This document shows positions 8,063 through 15,931 of a DNA stretch of 39,721 nt, piece by piece. The stretch is taken from contig DYFQ01000029.1 in assembly GCA_020725105.1 (NCBI GenBank), positions 1 through 39,721 on the forward strand, read 5' to 3'. The notes beneath the pieces were generated by a model that saw nothing but the letters and a program-made list of their open reading frames with translations, did no database searches and was not told the DNA's origin. How positions within the stretch are numbered: the first letter of the stretch is position 1; each line of letters opens with the position of its first letter. The stretch comes from Symbiobacterium thermophilum (lineage in GTDB: Bacteria; Bacillota; Sulfobacillia; DYFQ01). The position numbers were made by a program, and so were the translations under genes.

Positions 8063-8843
8063 CCAGATACGCCGCCTGAACGGTCTCGTCGTCCACGATC
8101 ACGTCCGGGGGCCCGGAGGCGATCACTCGACCAAGGTTTAAAACGGTGATCCGGTCCGACAGGGCGAGGACAACGTCCATCTTGTGCTCTACCAGCACCA
8201 CGGTGCGCCTGCCGGACTCCCTCAGGCTCCTGATCACGTCCAGGATAGCCGGCACCTCCTCGTGGGACATGCCGGCCGTTGGCTCGTCCAGCAGCAGCAA
8301 GTGCGGGTCCGAGGCCAGCACCATGGCAAGCTCCAGCTTTCGCTGGTCGCCGTGGGACAGAGTCCGAACCCGTTCCCCTCGCATAGCCAGCAGGCCAACC
8401 TGGTCCAGTACCCGGTCGGCTTGAAGAGCGGGCCCCTCTAGTCTGGCCGCGGCAGGCAGGCGTAACCACCCCGGAGCCGGCCAGCCGGCCCGGTTCCCGG
8501 CGGCACCCGCCTGGACCGCCAGCCGGACGTTCTCCAAGACCGTCAGGTTGGGGAAAAGGTTGGTTATCTGGTACGAGCGGCCGATCCCCAGGTGCACCCG
8601 GAGATGGGGCGCCAGGCGGCTCATGTCCCTGCCGAGCCAGATGATTCGCCCTTCGCTGGGCGTCAGGTCGCCGGTCAGCAAGTTGAACAAAGTGGTCTTG
8701 CCGGCGCCGTTGGGTCCGATGACGGCGTGGAATTCCCCGGCCCGGATCTGGAGCTCCACCTTGTCCAGGGCCACGAAGCCCCCGAACCGTTTGGTCAAGC
8801 CCTGGGTCTCGAGAATCGGATCCGCCGTCGCGAGCCCTGCCAT
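8028..8843 (-). CDS. livG: ABC transporter ATP-binding protein LivG
   Basis: Second ATPase of the importer, 271 residues from ATG 8843. It contains Walker A GPNGAGKTT, the LivG-type GIGRSYQITNLFPNLTVLENV segment, signature LSHGDQRKLE, Walker B LLLLDEPTAGMS and the switch region VLVEHKMDVV. LSHGD instead of LSGGE is common in LivG. A longer reading from 8909 would run through the preceding hairpin and into livK, so I prefer 8843 even though no strong ribosome site precedes it; the hairpin ends only 8 bp before this ATG and could control initiation. It lies second in the operon after livK. Confidence 0.92.
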   Translation of the reverse strand: MAGLATADPILETQGLTKRFGGFVALDKVELQIRAGEFHAVIGPNGAGKTTLFNLLTGDLTPSEGRIIWLGRDMSRLAPHLRVHLGIGRSYQITNLFPNLTVLENVRLAVQAGAAGNRAGWPAPGWLRLPAAARLEGPALQADRVLDQVGLLAMRGERVRTLSHGDQRKLELAMVLASDPHLLLLDEPTAGMSHEEVPAILDVIRSLRESGRRTVVLVEHKMDVVLALSDRITVLNLGRVIASGPPDVIVDDETVQAAYLGGMGDLAASGA

Positions 8844-8850
8844 ACAACAA

Positions 8851-8882
8851 GGGGCCGGGAGCCCGGGCAGGCTCCCGGCCCC
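8851..8882 (-). promoter_or_regulatory. intercistronic 13-bp hairpin between livK and livG
   Basis: A perfect inverted repeat: GGGGCCGGGAGCC (8851-8863) and its complement (8870-8882) around a six-base loop. It starts 14 bp after the livK stop and ends 8 bp before the livG ATG. On the transcript it is followed by TTGTTG, not a U-tract, so it is better read as an mRNA-stabilising or partially terminating element. Such elements often keep the binding-protein message more abundant than the rest of an ABC operon. It may also mask livG initiation. Confidence 0.7.
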
Positions 8883-8896
8883 TCTCCGCACCCTCC

Positions 8897-10135
8897 TTAC
8901 CTGGTGCACGTGACCGGCGGCGCGGTAGCCTCCGGCGGCAACTCCTCTATCAGAACCGGAACCGGATAGTCGTACCCCTCCTTCTTTTCCAGCCGCACCA
9001 CGTACATGGGCTGCAGCGCCTGATGGTCCTCGGCCCGCAAGGTGTAGGTACCCTTTGGCCCCTGGAACGACATTCCCTCCAGGGCGGCGATCAGCGCTTC
9101 GCTGTCGGTGGAGCCGGCCTTCTCCAGGCCCTTCACGATGGCGATGGCCGCCGCCATACCGCCGGCCGTGAACAGGTCGGGCGGCTCGCCATGGACCTCC
9201 AGGTGCCGTTTCACAAGCCAGTCGTTGACCTCGGTACGTGGCAGCAAGTGGAAGTAGGTATTGATGCCCACGGCCCCGACGCCCGCGTCGCCGGTGGCCT
9301 TCAGCGACGGGATGTCGCCGATACCGGTGAAGACCAGCATGTTGCTGTACACGTCAAGCTCGGCGATCTGCTGGAACAGCGTCACCGCCCCGGCCCCGGC
9401 CCAGGTGACCACTACCCCATCCGGCCTGGCCTGAATCAGCCGCTGCAGGTACGGGGTGAAGTCCTTGGTGTCGAGCGGGGCGAAGATGTCACCGAGAATC
9501 TCGCCGCCCTGGGCCTTGATCACGGCCGACCAGGCCGCGGCGCTGGAGTGGCCAAAGGCGTAGTCGGGAGCCACGTTCATGAAACGGTTGCGGCCTTCCT
9601 TCACCAAGTACTTGGCGCCGGTGAGGGCGTCCTGGGAAACATTCCGGCCGGTGCGAAAGACATACCGGCTGCAGGCCTTCCCGGTGATGTCGTCCGCGGC
9701 TGCCGGATCCACCATGAGGATTTTCCGGGCCTTGGTCACTTCCGGGATGATGGCCAGGGTGGCACCACTGGACACCGAGCCCTGCAGCATGTCCACTTGG
9801 TCCTGCTCCAACAACTTGCGGACCTTCTGCACCGCCTGCTCCGGGTTGGAGGCGTCGTCTTCCACGATGAGCTCGATGGACCGGCCCAACACCTGCATGG
9901 TGCCGCCGGTGGCATACTCGAAGCCAAGCCTGAGCCCCCGGACCTGCTGGATACCGTAGCTCTTGAGCGGGCCGCTCTGATCGCTGAGCACACCGATCTT
10001 CAGCGGTGGCGGAGGTGGTTCGGCAGCCGGCGTCGTCTCCGCGGGCTGGGCCGCCTTCTGGCCGGCGCACGCCGCCATCAGGAGCGCCAGGGCGGTTGCC
10101 AGCGCCAGGACCAGGTAACCCCTCTGCGGTCTCAT
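8897..10135 (-). CDS. livK: branched-chain-type substrate-binding lipoprotein LivK
   Basis: Extracytoplasmic solute-binding protein of 412 residues (periplasmic-binding-protein type I, Leu/Ile/Val family). The N-terminus has a positively charged start, a hydrophobic core and the lipobox-like LMAAC (Cys about 23), followed by a Pro/Ala-rich linker PAAEPPPPP. It is therefore a membrane-anchored lipoprotein. The mature part opens with LKIGVLSDQSGPLKSYG and has SSGATLAIIPEV, DPAAADDITG and NVAPDYAFGHSSA, as in binders of amino acids, amides and aromatic acids. ATG 10135 follows a strong GGGGAGGG site. First gene of the uptake operon, divergent from the acyl-CoA synthetase. That arrangement points to a carboxylic-acid ligand, but this is inference. 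Confidence 0.92.
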   Translation of the reverse strand: MRPQRGYLVLALATALALLMAACAGQKAAQPAETTPAAEPPPPPLKIGVLSDQSGPLKSYGIQQVRGLRLGFEYATGGTMQVLGRSIELIVEDDASNPEQAVQKVRKLLEQDQVDMLQGSVSSGATLAIIPEVTKARKILMVDPAAADDITGKACSRYVFRTGRNVSQDALTGAKYLVKEGRNRFMNVAPDYAFGHSSAAAWSAVIKAQGGEILGDIFAPLDTKDFTPYLQRLIQARPDGVVVTWAGAGAVTLFQQIAELDVYSNMLVFTGIGDIPSLKATGDAGVGAVGINTYFHLLPRTEVNDWLVKRHLEVHGEPPDLFTAGGMAAAIAIVKGLEKAGSTDSEALIAALEGMSFQGPKGTYTLRAEDHQALQPMYVVRLEKKEGYDYPVPVLIEELPPEATAPPVTCTR

Positions 10136-10364
10136 GGCATACCCTCCCCAAGACCAGAATCCACAACCATCCGCACCTGAAACCCAATTCGTATTTCGGC
10201 TTGTCCATTCGCTCAGTGGCCGCCTGATCCTGCCAGCACATCAGATATTTTTCGCTTTTTCTGTTTCGCGGTAGGATGACGGTCTTCGGAACCGAATACT
10301 GATTCAGCTTTTCTGGGACGGAGCAGGCCTTAGCCGTGAGCTTGCCCGGTGAGGGGGTAGGGAC
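10136..10364. promoter_or_regulatory. divergent control region livK / acyl-CoA synthetase, with candidate TetR operator
   Basis: Intergenic stretch that is AT-richer than its surroundings (for example ATATTTTTCGCTTTTTCTGTTTCG at about 10244-10267). An imperfect 18-bp palindrome, GT.TTCGG..CCGAA.AC, lies at 10282-10299 and overlaps GAAT-N4-ATTC at 10294-10305. It is a reasonable operator for the TetR protein encoded at the end of the divergent operon. I found no convincing -35/-10 pair on either strand. Confidence 0.4.
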
Positions 10365-11888
10365 GTGAAACCCGTCCACACGTGGGTGGAACACCACGCC
10401 ACCTGGCATCCGGAACGGACCGCCCTGGTGACGGAAGACCATACCTGGAGCTACGCCCAACTGTGGGCCTGCGTCCGGCGAGGGGCGGGTATCCTTGACC
10501 GGCTGCGGATCGGGCGGGGCGACCGCCTGGGAGTGCTGGCCATGAATCTCCCGGAATTCCTGGAGCTTCTGCTGGCGGCCTCGTGGCTGGGCGCCACCGT
10601 GGTGCCGCTGAACTACCGGTTGTCGGCACCGGAGATCGGCTACCAGCTTCAAGACAGCGGGTGCCGGGTCTTGTTCGTTGGCCGGGAACAGTTGGATCAC
10701 GTTCCGGTGCTTCGTTCCCAGGCGCAACTGGAAGCCGTCATCGCGCTCGACCAGGACGTTGAAAGGGAAGACGTCCTTGCCTACCACCGGCTGGGAGAGG
10801 AGGCGCCGCCGCCCGGCCAGGCGGAGCTCCAGCCGCCGGACCCGTTGCTCATCATCTACACTTCCGGGACCACCGGCAGGCCCAAGGGCGCCGTCCTCAG
10901 CAACCAGAACATGCTGGCCAACGCGGTGAACGGCATCGTGACCCTGGGCCTGACCTGGCAGGACAGGTTCCTCACTCTCTTGCCGCTCATCCACATCGGA
11001 GGGATCGGCCTCTTCACCCTGCCAGCGCTGCTGCTGGGAGCCACCGTCATCATGCCCCGCCGCTTCGAACCCAGGACTGCCCTGCAACTGGCCGCTCGGG
11101 AACGGGCCACCGTCATCATGGTCGTCCCCACGGTACTGAGGTTTCTCACGGAAGAGCCCGCCTGGGCGGAGGCCGACCTGTCCAGCGTGCGCTACTTCAT
11201 CAACGGGGGTGACCGCTGCCCGTTGGAACTCGTCGACCGGGTCCGCGCCAAGGGCGTGGCCATGGGGGGTGGCTACGGCCTGACAGAGTCATCACCCATC
11301 GCGTACCTAATGACGCCTGACGACTTTGCCAGCGGGACCCGTGGCCTCGGCTTCATCGGCAAGCCAGCCGTCCTCACCGAGGCCAGGATCGTTGACGAAG
11401 CCGGGTCGGATTGCGGCCCGGGCGAGGTCGGCGAGATCTGGCTTCGAGGGCCGAACATCTTCCAAGGTTACTGGAATCTGCCCCGGGAAACCCATGAGAG
11501 CTTTACCGAAGGCTGGTTCCGCACCGGCGACCTGGCACGCCGGGAGCCCGACGGCCACACCTTCATCGTGGGCCGCAAGAAGGAGATGCTCAAGTCCGGG
11601 GGCGAGAACATCTATCCGGCCGAGGTAGAGGCGGTGCTGGCCCAACATCCGGCCGTGGCCGAAGCATGCGTCATCGGCCGCCCCGACGAGGTCTGGGGAG
11701 AGGTTCCCAGGGCCGTGGTGGTCTTGCACCCGGGCGCGGAAACCACGGCGGAGGAACTTCGGACCTTCGCCGCCCAGCACCTGGCCCGCTTCAAAGTACC
11801 GAAGGAGTGGATCTTCGCTGACTCTCTGCCTCGCACGTCCATCGGAAAGATCGCCCGCGGGGAGGTCAAAGATCGGTATGGCCGGTGA
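10365..11888 (+). CDS. AMP-forming acyl-CoA synthetase (ligase)
   Basis: Cytoplasmic ANL-superfamily enzyme of 507 residues that would convert a carboxylic acid, ATP and CoA to acyl-CoA. It shows the P-loop YTSGTTGRPKGA, the helix GGGYGLTESSP, the hinge region WFRTGDLA followed by GRKKEMLKSGGENIYP, and the C-terminal catalytic Lys in PRTSIGKIARGEV. All adenylation core motifs are present and length is normal. The start is GTG 10365 behind GAGGGGG. It overlaps the KAS III-like gene by 11 bp, and that gene overlaps the tetR gene, so all three are co-translated. Divergent from the livK operon, it probably activates the acid that transporter brings in. Chain length or aromatic specificity cannot be predicted. 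Confidence 0.9.
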   Translation: MKPVHTWVEHHATWHPERTALVTEDHTWSYAQLWACVRRGAGILDRLRIGRGDRLGVLAMNLPEFLELLLAASWLGATVVPLNYRLSAPEIGYQLQDSGCRVLFVGREQLDHVPVLRSQAQLEAVIALDQDVEREDVLAYHRLGEEAPPPGQAELQPPDPLLIIYTSGTTGRPKGAVLSNQNMLANAVNGIVTLGLTWQDRFLTLLPLIHIGGIGLFTLPALLLGATVIMPRRFEPRTALQLAARERATVIMVVPTVLRFLTEEPAWAEADLSSVRYFINGGDRCPLELVDRVRAKGVAMGGGYGLTESSPIAYLMTPDDFASGTRGLGFIGKPAVLTEARIVDEAGSDCGPGEVGEIWLRGPNIFQGYWNLPRETHESFTEGWFRTGDLARREPDGHTFIVGRKKEMLKSGGENIYPAEVEAVLAQHPAVAEACVIGRPDEVWGEVPRAVVVLHPGAETTAEELRTFAAQHLARFKVPKEWIFADSLPRTSIGKIARGEVKDRYGR

Positions 11889-12981
11889 CGCAGTGGTCGC
11901 CAGCGAGATAAAGGTTCCGGTCGGGGCCGAGCCGCTGCCCGGAGATGCCGAGGTCGAAAGGTCGGCCGCCGGCCCGGCGGTCGGCATCGTCGGACTGGGC
12001 CATTTCCTGCCGGAAGGGATCATGACGGCGGCCGACCTCGAAGCGGCGACCGGGATTCCTGAAGCGGTGGTCCGCGTCAAGCTCGGCCTGCACCAGAAGC
12101 ATATCGCCGCCCCGCGCGAAACGGTGTCTACCTTGGGCGTCCAGGCCGCCCGGCGGGCCCTGGCCGACGCGGGAGTAGGACCCGAGGCCGTGGATGCGAT
12201 CATATACTTCGGCAGTCCCCACAAGGACTACCACGTCTGGCTGGCCGCGCCCCGGATCCAACACCTGCTGGGGGCTAGCCGTGCATTCTGCTACGAGGTG
12301 TGCGGCGTCAGCGCGGGGCTGCCTTTCGCCCTCGAGTCGGCAAGAGGTCTCTTCGCCGTGCGGCCCGACGTTCAACGAGTCCTGCTCGTGGGGGCTTCGA
12401 CAGAGTCCCGTATTCTGAATTACCGAAACGAGCGCTCCAGGTTCATGTTCAACTTCGGCGACGGGGCCGCCGCGGCATTGCTTGAACGATCTGACGGCCG
12501 CGCTCGGGTCCTGGCGTCTGCTTTCTATACCGACGGGCGGTTCGCGGAGTTCGTCCGGATCCCGGCCGGGGGAGCGCTCCTCCCGGCTAGCCACGCTACG
12601 GTGGTGAACGGGTTACACTTCATTGACGTTTGCGACCCGCCGAAGATGAAATCGCTGCTGGACCCTATAACCCTGCCCAACTTCGTGCGGGTCGGCAAAG
12701 AAGCCCTGGCCCGCAGCGGCGCCGACCGGCCGGACTGGCTGCTGCCCCTTCACACCAAGCGCTCACTGTTCGAGGCATTGTGCGAGGCCTTTGACCTGCC
12801 CGCCGAACGAGGCGTTTACCTTGAAGACACCGGTCACATGTCAGCCGTGGACCCGTTGCTCGCCCTCGCCCGCCTGGCCGACCGGGCCGACGGTCCGGTG
12901 AAGGGGGAACGAATCCTCATTTTGACGGCGGGTACGGGTTATAATTGGGCGGCAACAGTTTTGCGCTGGGAGATGTCATAG
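11878..12981 (+). CDS. KAS III / thiolase-fold condensing enzyme with C-H-H active site
   Basis: Ketoacyl synthase III-like protein of 367 residues with an extra N-terminal tail of about 34 residues before AVGIVGLGHFLPEG. The nucleophile is Cys142 in EVCGVSAG and the first catalytic base is His292 in LLPLHTKRS. Where FabH has Asn in GNTSAAS, this protein reads GHMSAVD (His320, Asp325), so it is not a normal fatty-acid initiating enzyme. It could transfer or condense acyl groups from the acyl-CoA made by the upstream ligase. The ATG overlaps the ligase stop in ATGGCCGGTGA, and GGGGAGG precedes it by about ten bases. I believe other bacterial KAS III-like sequences share the GHxxxxD pattern, but I know of no assigned activity. 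Confidence 0.82.
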   Translation: MAGDAVVASEIKVPVGAEPLPGDAEVERSAAGPAVGIVGLGHFLPEGIMTAADLEAATGIPEAVVRVKLGLHQKHIAAPRETVSTLGVQAARRALADAGVGPEAVDAIIYFGSPHKDYHVWLAAPRIQHLLGASRAFCYEVCGVSAGLPFALESARGLFAVRPDVQRVLLVGASTESRILNYRNERSRFMFNFGDGAAAALLERSDGRARVLASAFYTDGRFAEFVRIPAGGALLPASHATVVNGLHFIDVCDPPKMKSLLDPITLPNFVRVGKEALARSGADRPDWLLPLHTKRSLFEALCEAFDLPAERGVYLEDTGHMSAVDPLLALARLADRADGPVKGERILILTAGTGYNWAATVLRWEMS

Positions 12982-13574
12982 TGAGGGAACCGGTCACCGA
13001 AAGAGGCATGGCCACCCGCCAGCGGCTGGTGGAGGCCGCTGAACAGGTTTTCGGTACCGAGGGCTTCCACGCGGCCACCATCGTCGAGATAACCCGAGTG
13101 GCCGGGGTGGGGTTGGGCACCTTCTATGAGTACTTCGACAGCAAGGAGTCCCTCTTCAAAGCACTGGTGCGCCACATGAGCCACGAGCTTCGCCGGGCCA
13201 TCGCGACCGAGGTGGCGGGTCTCTCAGACAGGCTCGCCCAGGAGCGGGTGGGGTTTGAGACCTTCTTTCGCTTCGCCTTGCGCCACAAGAACCTCTACCG
13301 CATCGTGCTCGAGTGTCAGTTCGTCGACGAGGAGCTTTACCGGTGGTACTACCAGCGCCTGGCCGATGGCTACCGCCGCGGCCTGAGGGCGGCCATCGCC
13401 CAGGGGCAGGTACGGTCCTGCGAGGTCGAAACGGTCGTTTACGCCCTGTTGGGAATCGCGCAGATGCTGGGAATGCGGTGGGTCCTGTGTGAGAACCGTG
13501 TGCCGCCGCCGGAGGCCCTGGAAGAGCTATCCGTCATCATCGCCCGGATCCTTGCACCGGAGCCCAAAGCCTGA
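12981..13574 (+). CDS. TetR/AcrR family transcriptional regulator
   Basis: DNA-binding repressor-type protein of 197 residues. The N-terminal helix-turn-helix is clear (TRQRLVEAAEQVF, then FHAATIVEITRVAGV, GTFYEYFDSKESLF), with a longer variable ligand-binding domain. I chose GTG 12981: it overlaps the previous stop by one base in TAGTG, and GGGAG lies eight bases upstream. A longer reading from 12945 would overlap the KAS III gene by 37 bp. Being last in an operon with an acyl-CoA ligase and divergent from a transporter, it probably senses the acid or its CoA ester and controls both operons, perhaps via the palindrome at 10282-10299. It ends 14 bp before a convergent GNAT gene. Confidence 0.9.
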   Translation: MREPVTERGMATRQRLVEAAEQVFGTEGFHAATIVEITRVAGVGLGTFYEYFDSKESLFKALVRHMSHELRRAIATEVAGLSDRLAQERVGFETFFRFALRHKNLYRIVLECQFVDEELYRWYYQRLADGYRRGLRAAIAQGQVRSCEVETVVYALLGIAQMLGMRWVLCENRVPPPEALEELSVIIARILAPEPKA

Positions 13575-13588
13575 CCTTTGCCGCGGTG

Positions 13589-14527
13589 CTACGTGTGGTC
13601 CAACTGACCGAGCCACAGCCGGCCCTGCTCCACCCCGAGTAGCTGCTCGACCTGGAGGGTAGGCTCTGAAGAGCCGCCCAGGCAACACACCATCAGCCTG
13701 CCGTAGCTCTCCAGAACGGCGAAGCCGAGCGCCCGCAAGGCGCCGACCTCGGGGCCCTCCACCAGGCCGGTCATGACCAGGGGCCCCTCGCCGGCCAGAG
13801 CCAGCACCGCGTCCCGGTAGACGCCCGCCGGAGCCGCCAGTTCCAGCACCCGGACCTGCGCCGGGCCCGACCGGACGAAGGCGTAGCCCACCGGCTGGCC
13901 GCGCCGGCTGATCAACCGGATACCCTGGGGCTCCAGATCGCCGCCGGCTTCCGCCGCGGCCAGGAAGGCGCGGGGCCGGACGAAACCCAGGCGGCCCCGG
14001 AACGCGTCCCGCCAGATGTTCCACGCGGTCCCGGCAACTTCCGGGGTGAGGCCCGGACTTGTCAGCGACCAGGAGTCGTCGGGCGGCTTCAGGCTCGCCG
14101 GGGCGAAGGCGGTGGCCATGGGGGCCAGGTCGCGGTAGCCGAGGTCGCGGTAGAGGTGATGCGCCACCAGCGACCTGGAGGTCGTCAGGAAGGAAAAGCG
14201 GTAGCCCCGTTCGGTGAAGATGCGGTGGGCTTCGGTGAGCAGCGCCCGGGCCACGCCTCGCCGGGCATGCCCCGGGAGCGTGCATACGGCCCACAGGGCG
14301 CCGGCCTTCTCCTCGCCGGCGACGGTCCGAAGGGTCACCTCCAGCAGGCCGGTCTGGGCGAGCACCTGCCCATCCTCCACGGCGTACAGGGCGAAGTCAC
14401 CCCCGAACCGGGGGTCCAGCCGCCGCATCCGGGCAACCCTCTCCGGGCCCAGGTAGTAGCCAAGGCCCAGCAGGTTCAGGCGGCGGACCTGTTCCGGGTC
14501 TACCCGGTCATAGGGCAGAAACTCCAC
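13589..14527 (-). CDS. GNAT-family N-acetyltransferase, two-part
   Basis: Protein of 312 residues. The N-terminal half is a recognisable GNAT domain: VCTLPGHARRGVARALL is the acetyl-CoA-binding motif A, followed by LTTSRSLVAHHLYRDLGYRDL. The C-terminal half (LISRRGQPVGYAFVRSG through LRALGFAVLESYGRLMV) looks like a second, degenerate GNAT fold. The GTG at 14527 is preceded by GGAGGG and overlaps the MFS gene by 20 bp, so the two are co-translated. An MFS exporter plus an acetyltransferase can form a detoxification or resistance pair, but the substrate is not evident. The longer upstream reading is out of character and was rejected. Confidence 0.82.
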   Translation of the reverse strand: MEFLPYDRVDPEQVRRLNLLGLGYYLGPERVARMRRLDPRFGGDFALYAVEDGQVLAQTGLLEVTLRTVAGEEKAGALWAVCTLPGHARRGVARALLTEAHRIFTERGYRFSFLTTSRSLVAHHLYRDLGYRDLAPMATAFAPASLKPPDDSWSLTSPGLTPEVAGTAWNIWRDAFRGRLGFVRPRAFLAAAEAGGDLEPQGIRLISRRGQPVGYAFVRSGPAQVRVLELAAPAGVYRDAVLALAGEGPLVMTGLVEGPEVGALRALGFAVLESYGRLMVCCLGGSSEPTLQVEQLLGVEQGRLWLGQLDHT

Positions 14528-15914
14528 CGGCCACGCTCCCTCCGCCGCCTGCCGGCCCCGCCGCCGCCCGCCCGACCAGCACCAGCAAGGGTAGGGAGGC
14601 CAGTTCCAGGGCAACCGCAAAACCGATGAGGCCCGCCAGCGAGACCTCGTACAGAAACCCCATTGCCACGGCCCCCAGCAGCAACGCGCCGCCGTAAGCC
14701 GCGTTGAAGATGCCGTACGCCAGCCCCCGGCGCTCCGGCGGCGTCAGGTCCGCGATCCCGGCCCGCATGACGGTCTCGTGCACCGCCATCACGGCGCCCC
14801 ACAGCACCGCCGCCGCCACGGCCAGCCCGTAAGCCCGGGAAAACGCGAGGAAGGGCACGGGCACCGTCAGCACGGGAACGGCGACCAGCGCGGCCAGACC
14901 GACCCGGTCGTAAGCCTTGCCGACGGCGAGGGCCACCAGGGCGTCCACGCCCATGGCCAGGGCGTACAGCAGCGGAATGTGGGCCTCGGGAACCACCGCC
15001 TGCGCCCGCCAGTGGTAGGCGACCAGCGGGAAGCTGGCCAGGCCCGCCGCCGCCAGCACGCTGAACAGGGCGTAGTACCAGAAAACCCTGGGCAGCCGCC
15101 GCTCCCGGGCGGTACCTGCGGCCCCCATGTCGGCGCCGCGAGCACCGGATCGCCCTTCCGCGCCGGAGGCTCCGGCGCGTGCGCCCGCCGCCCCGGCTTC
15201 CAGCGTCTCCGGAGCCGGGACACGGGCGCGGGCCACGGCCAGCATGACCAGGACCAGCACCGCCGGGACCCACAACAGGCTGAAGGCCACCCGGTAGCCG
15301 CCGCCCAGCAGCAGAACGGCGGAGAACAGAACCGGTCCCAGCAGCGCCCCCACCTGGTCCAGGGCCTCGTGAATGCCGAAGCCCCAGCCGCGGCCCACCT
15401 CCTTGCTGGCGTGGGAGAGGATGGCGTCCCTGGCCGGTGCCCTGACGGCTTTGCCCAGCCGCTCCAGCACGAGAAATCCGGCCGCCACCTCCCAGCGGCC
15501 CGCCAGGGCCAGCAGGGGGATGGCCAGCAGCATGGCGTAGCCGATGATGGTGAGCGTCCAGTAGCGGGCGGTGCGGTCGGCGAGGTACCCGGACAGAAGC
15601 CTGAGCCCGTAGCCCGCGAACTCGCCGGCCCCGGCCACCAGCCCGACCGCGGCGGCGCTGGCCCCCAGCACCGACAGGTAAGGCCCGGTGATGCTCCGGG
15701 CCCCTTCGTAGGTGATGTCGCCCAGCAGGCTCACCAGGCCCAGCAACAGGATGACCTGGTAGGCCTGGCGCTTGAACTCGCCAGGGGGTCCGGCCGAGGT
15801 GTCGGCCGGGGTAGTGGCTGAGGTAACCGGTGGTGTGTCCATACCGGGGTGGTTCGGCGGGCCGGCGGCCCTCTCCTCCGCGGCAGGAACGGCGGCCGGG
15901 CCGGTGAATCCCAT
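14508..15914 (-). CDS. MFS transporter
   Basis: Major facilitator protein of up to 468 residues with about 12 hydrophobic segments. The loop GYLADRTARYW between TM2 and TM3 and the matching ERLGKAVRAPARD stretch are MFS-like. The central cytoplasmic loop (about residues 225-265) is Ala/Gly-rich and contains a 10-bp perfect palindrome at DNA level (15159-15179). The N-terminus is poorly defined: ATG 15914 lacks a ribosome site, and ATG 15842 would remove 24 residues without touching TM1. It is divergent from a RimJ-like acetyltransferase (17 bp apart) and overlaps a downstream GNAT gene. Probably an exporter of small molecules; substrate unknown. Confidence 0.87.
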   Translation of the reverse strand: MGFTGPAAVPAAEERAAGPPNHPGMDTPPVTSATTPADTSAGPPGEFKRQAYQVILLLGLVSLLGDITYEGARSITGPYLSVLGASAAAVGLVAGAGEFAGYGLRLLSGYLADRTARYWTLTIIGYAMLLAIPLLALAGRWEVAAGFLVLERLGKAVRAPARDAILSHASKEVGRGWGFGIHEALDQVGALLGPVLFSAVLLLGGGYRVAFSLLWVPAVLVLVMLAVARARVPAPETLEAGAAGARAGASGAEGRSGARGADMGAAGTARERRLPRVFWYYALFSVLAAAGLASFPLVAYHWRAQAVVPEAHIPLLYALAMGVDALVALAVGKAYDRVGLAALVAVPVLTVPVPFLAFSRAYGLAVAAAVLWGAVMAVHETVMRAGIADLTPPERRGLAYGIFNAAYGGALLLGAVAMGFLYEVSLAGLIGFAVALELASLPLLVLVGRAAAGPAGGGGSVAGGVSAL

Positions 15915-15931
15915 CGCCCGGGAGGGAGCGC

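Noticed and set aside
12929-12945. TATAAT at 12940-12945 as an internal promoter for tetR
   Set aside because: The nearby TTGACG is only 12 bp upstream, there is no TGn extension, and the sequence encodes a plausible KAS III C-terminus.
10365-12981. Ligase plus KAS III-like gene as an OleA/OleC olefin or beta-lactone pathway
   Set aside because: The ligase has a full acyl-CoA synthetase core and the catalytic Lys, no OleD-type reductase is present, and the alpha/beta hydrolase lies 6 kb away in another operon and looks enol-lactonase-like.
15159-15179. 10-bp perfect palindrome inside the MFS gene
   Set aside because: It lies in the Ala/Gly-rich cytoplasmic loop, where GC-rich codons easily make palindromes; no other evidence of a site.
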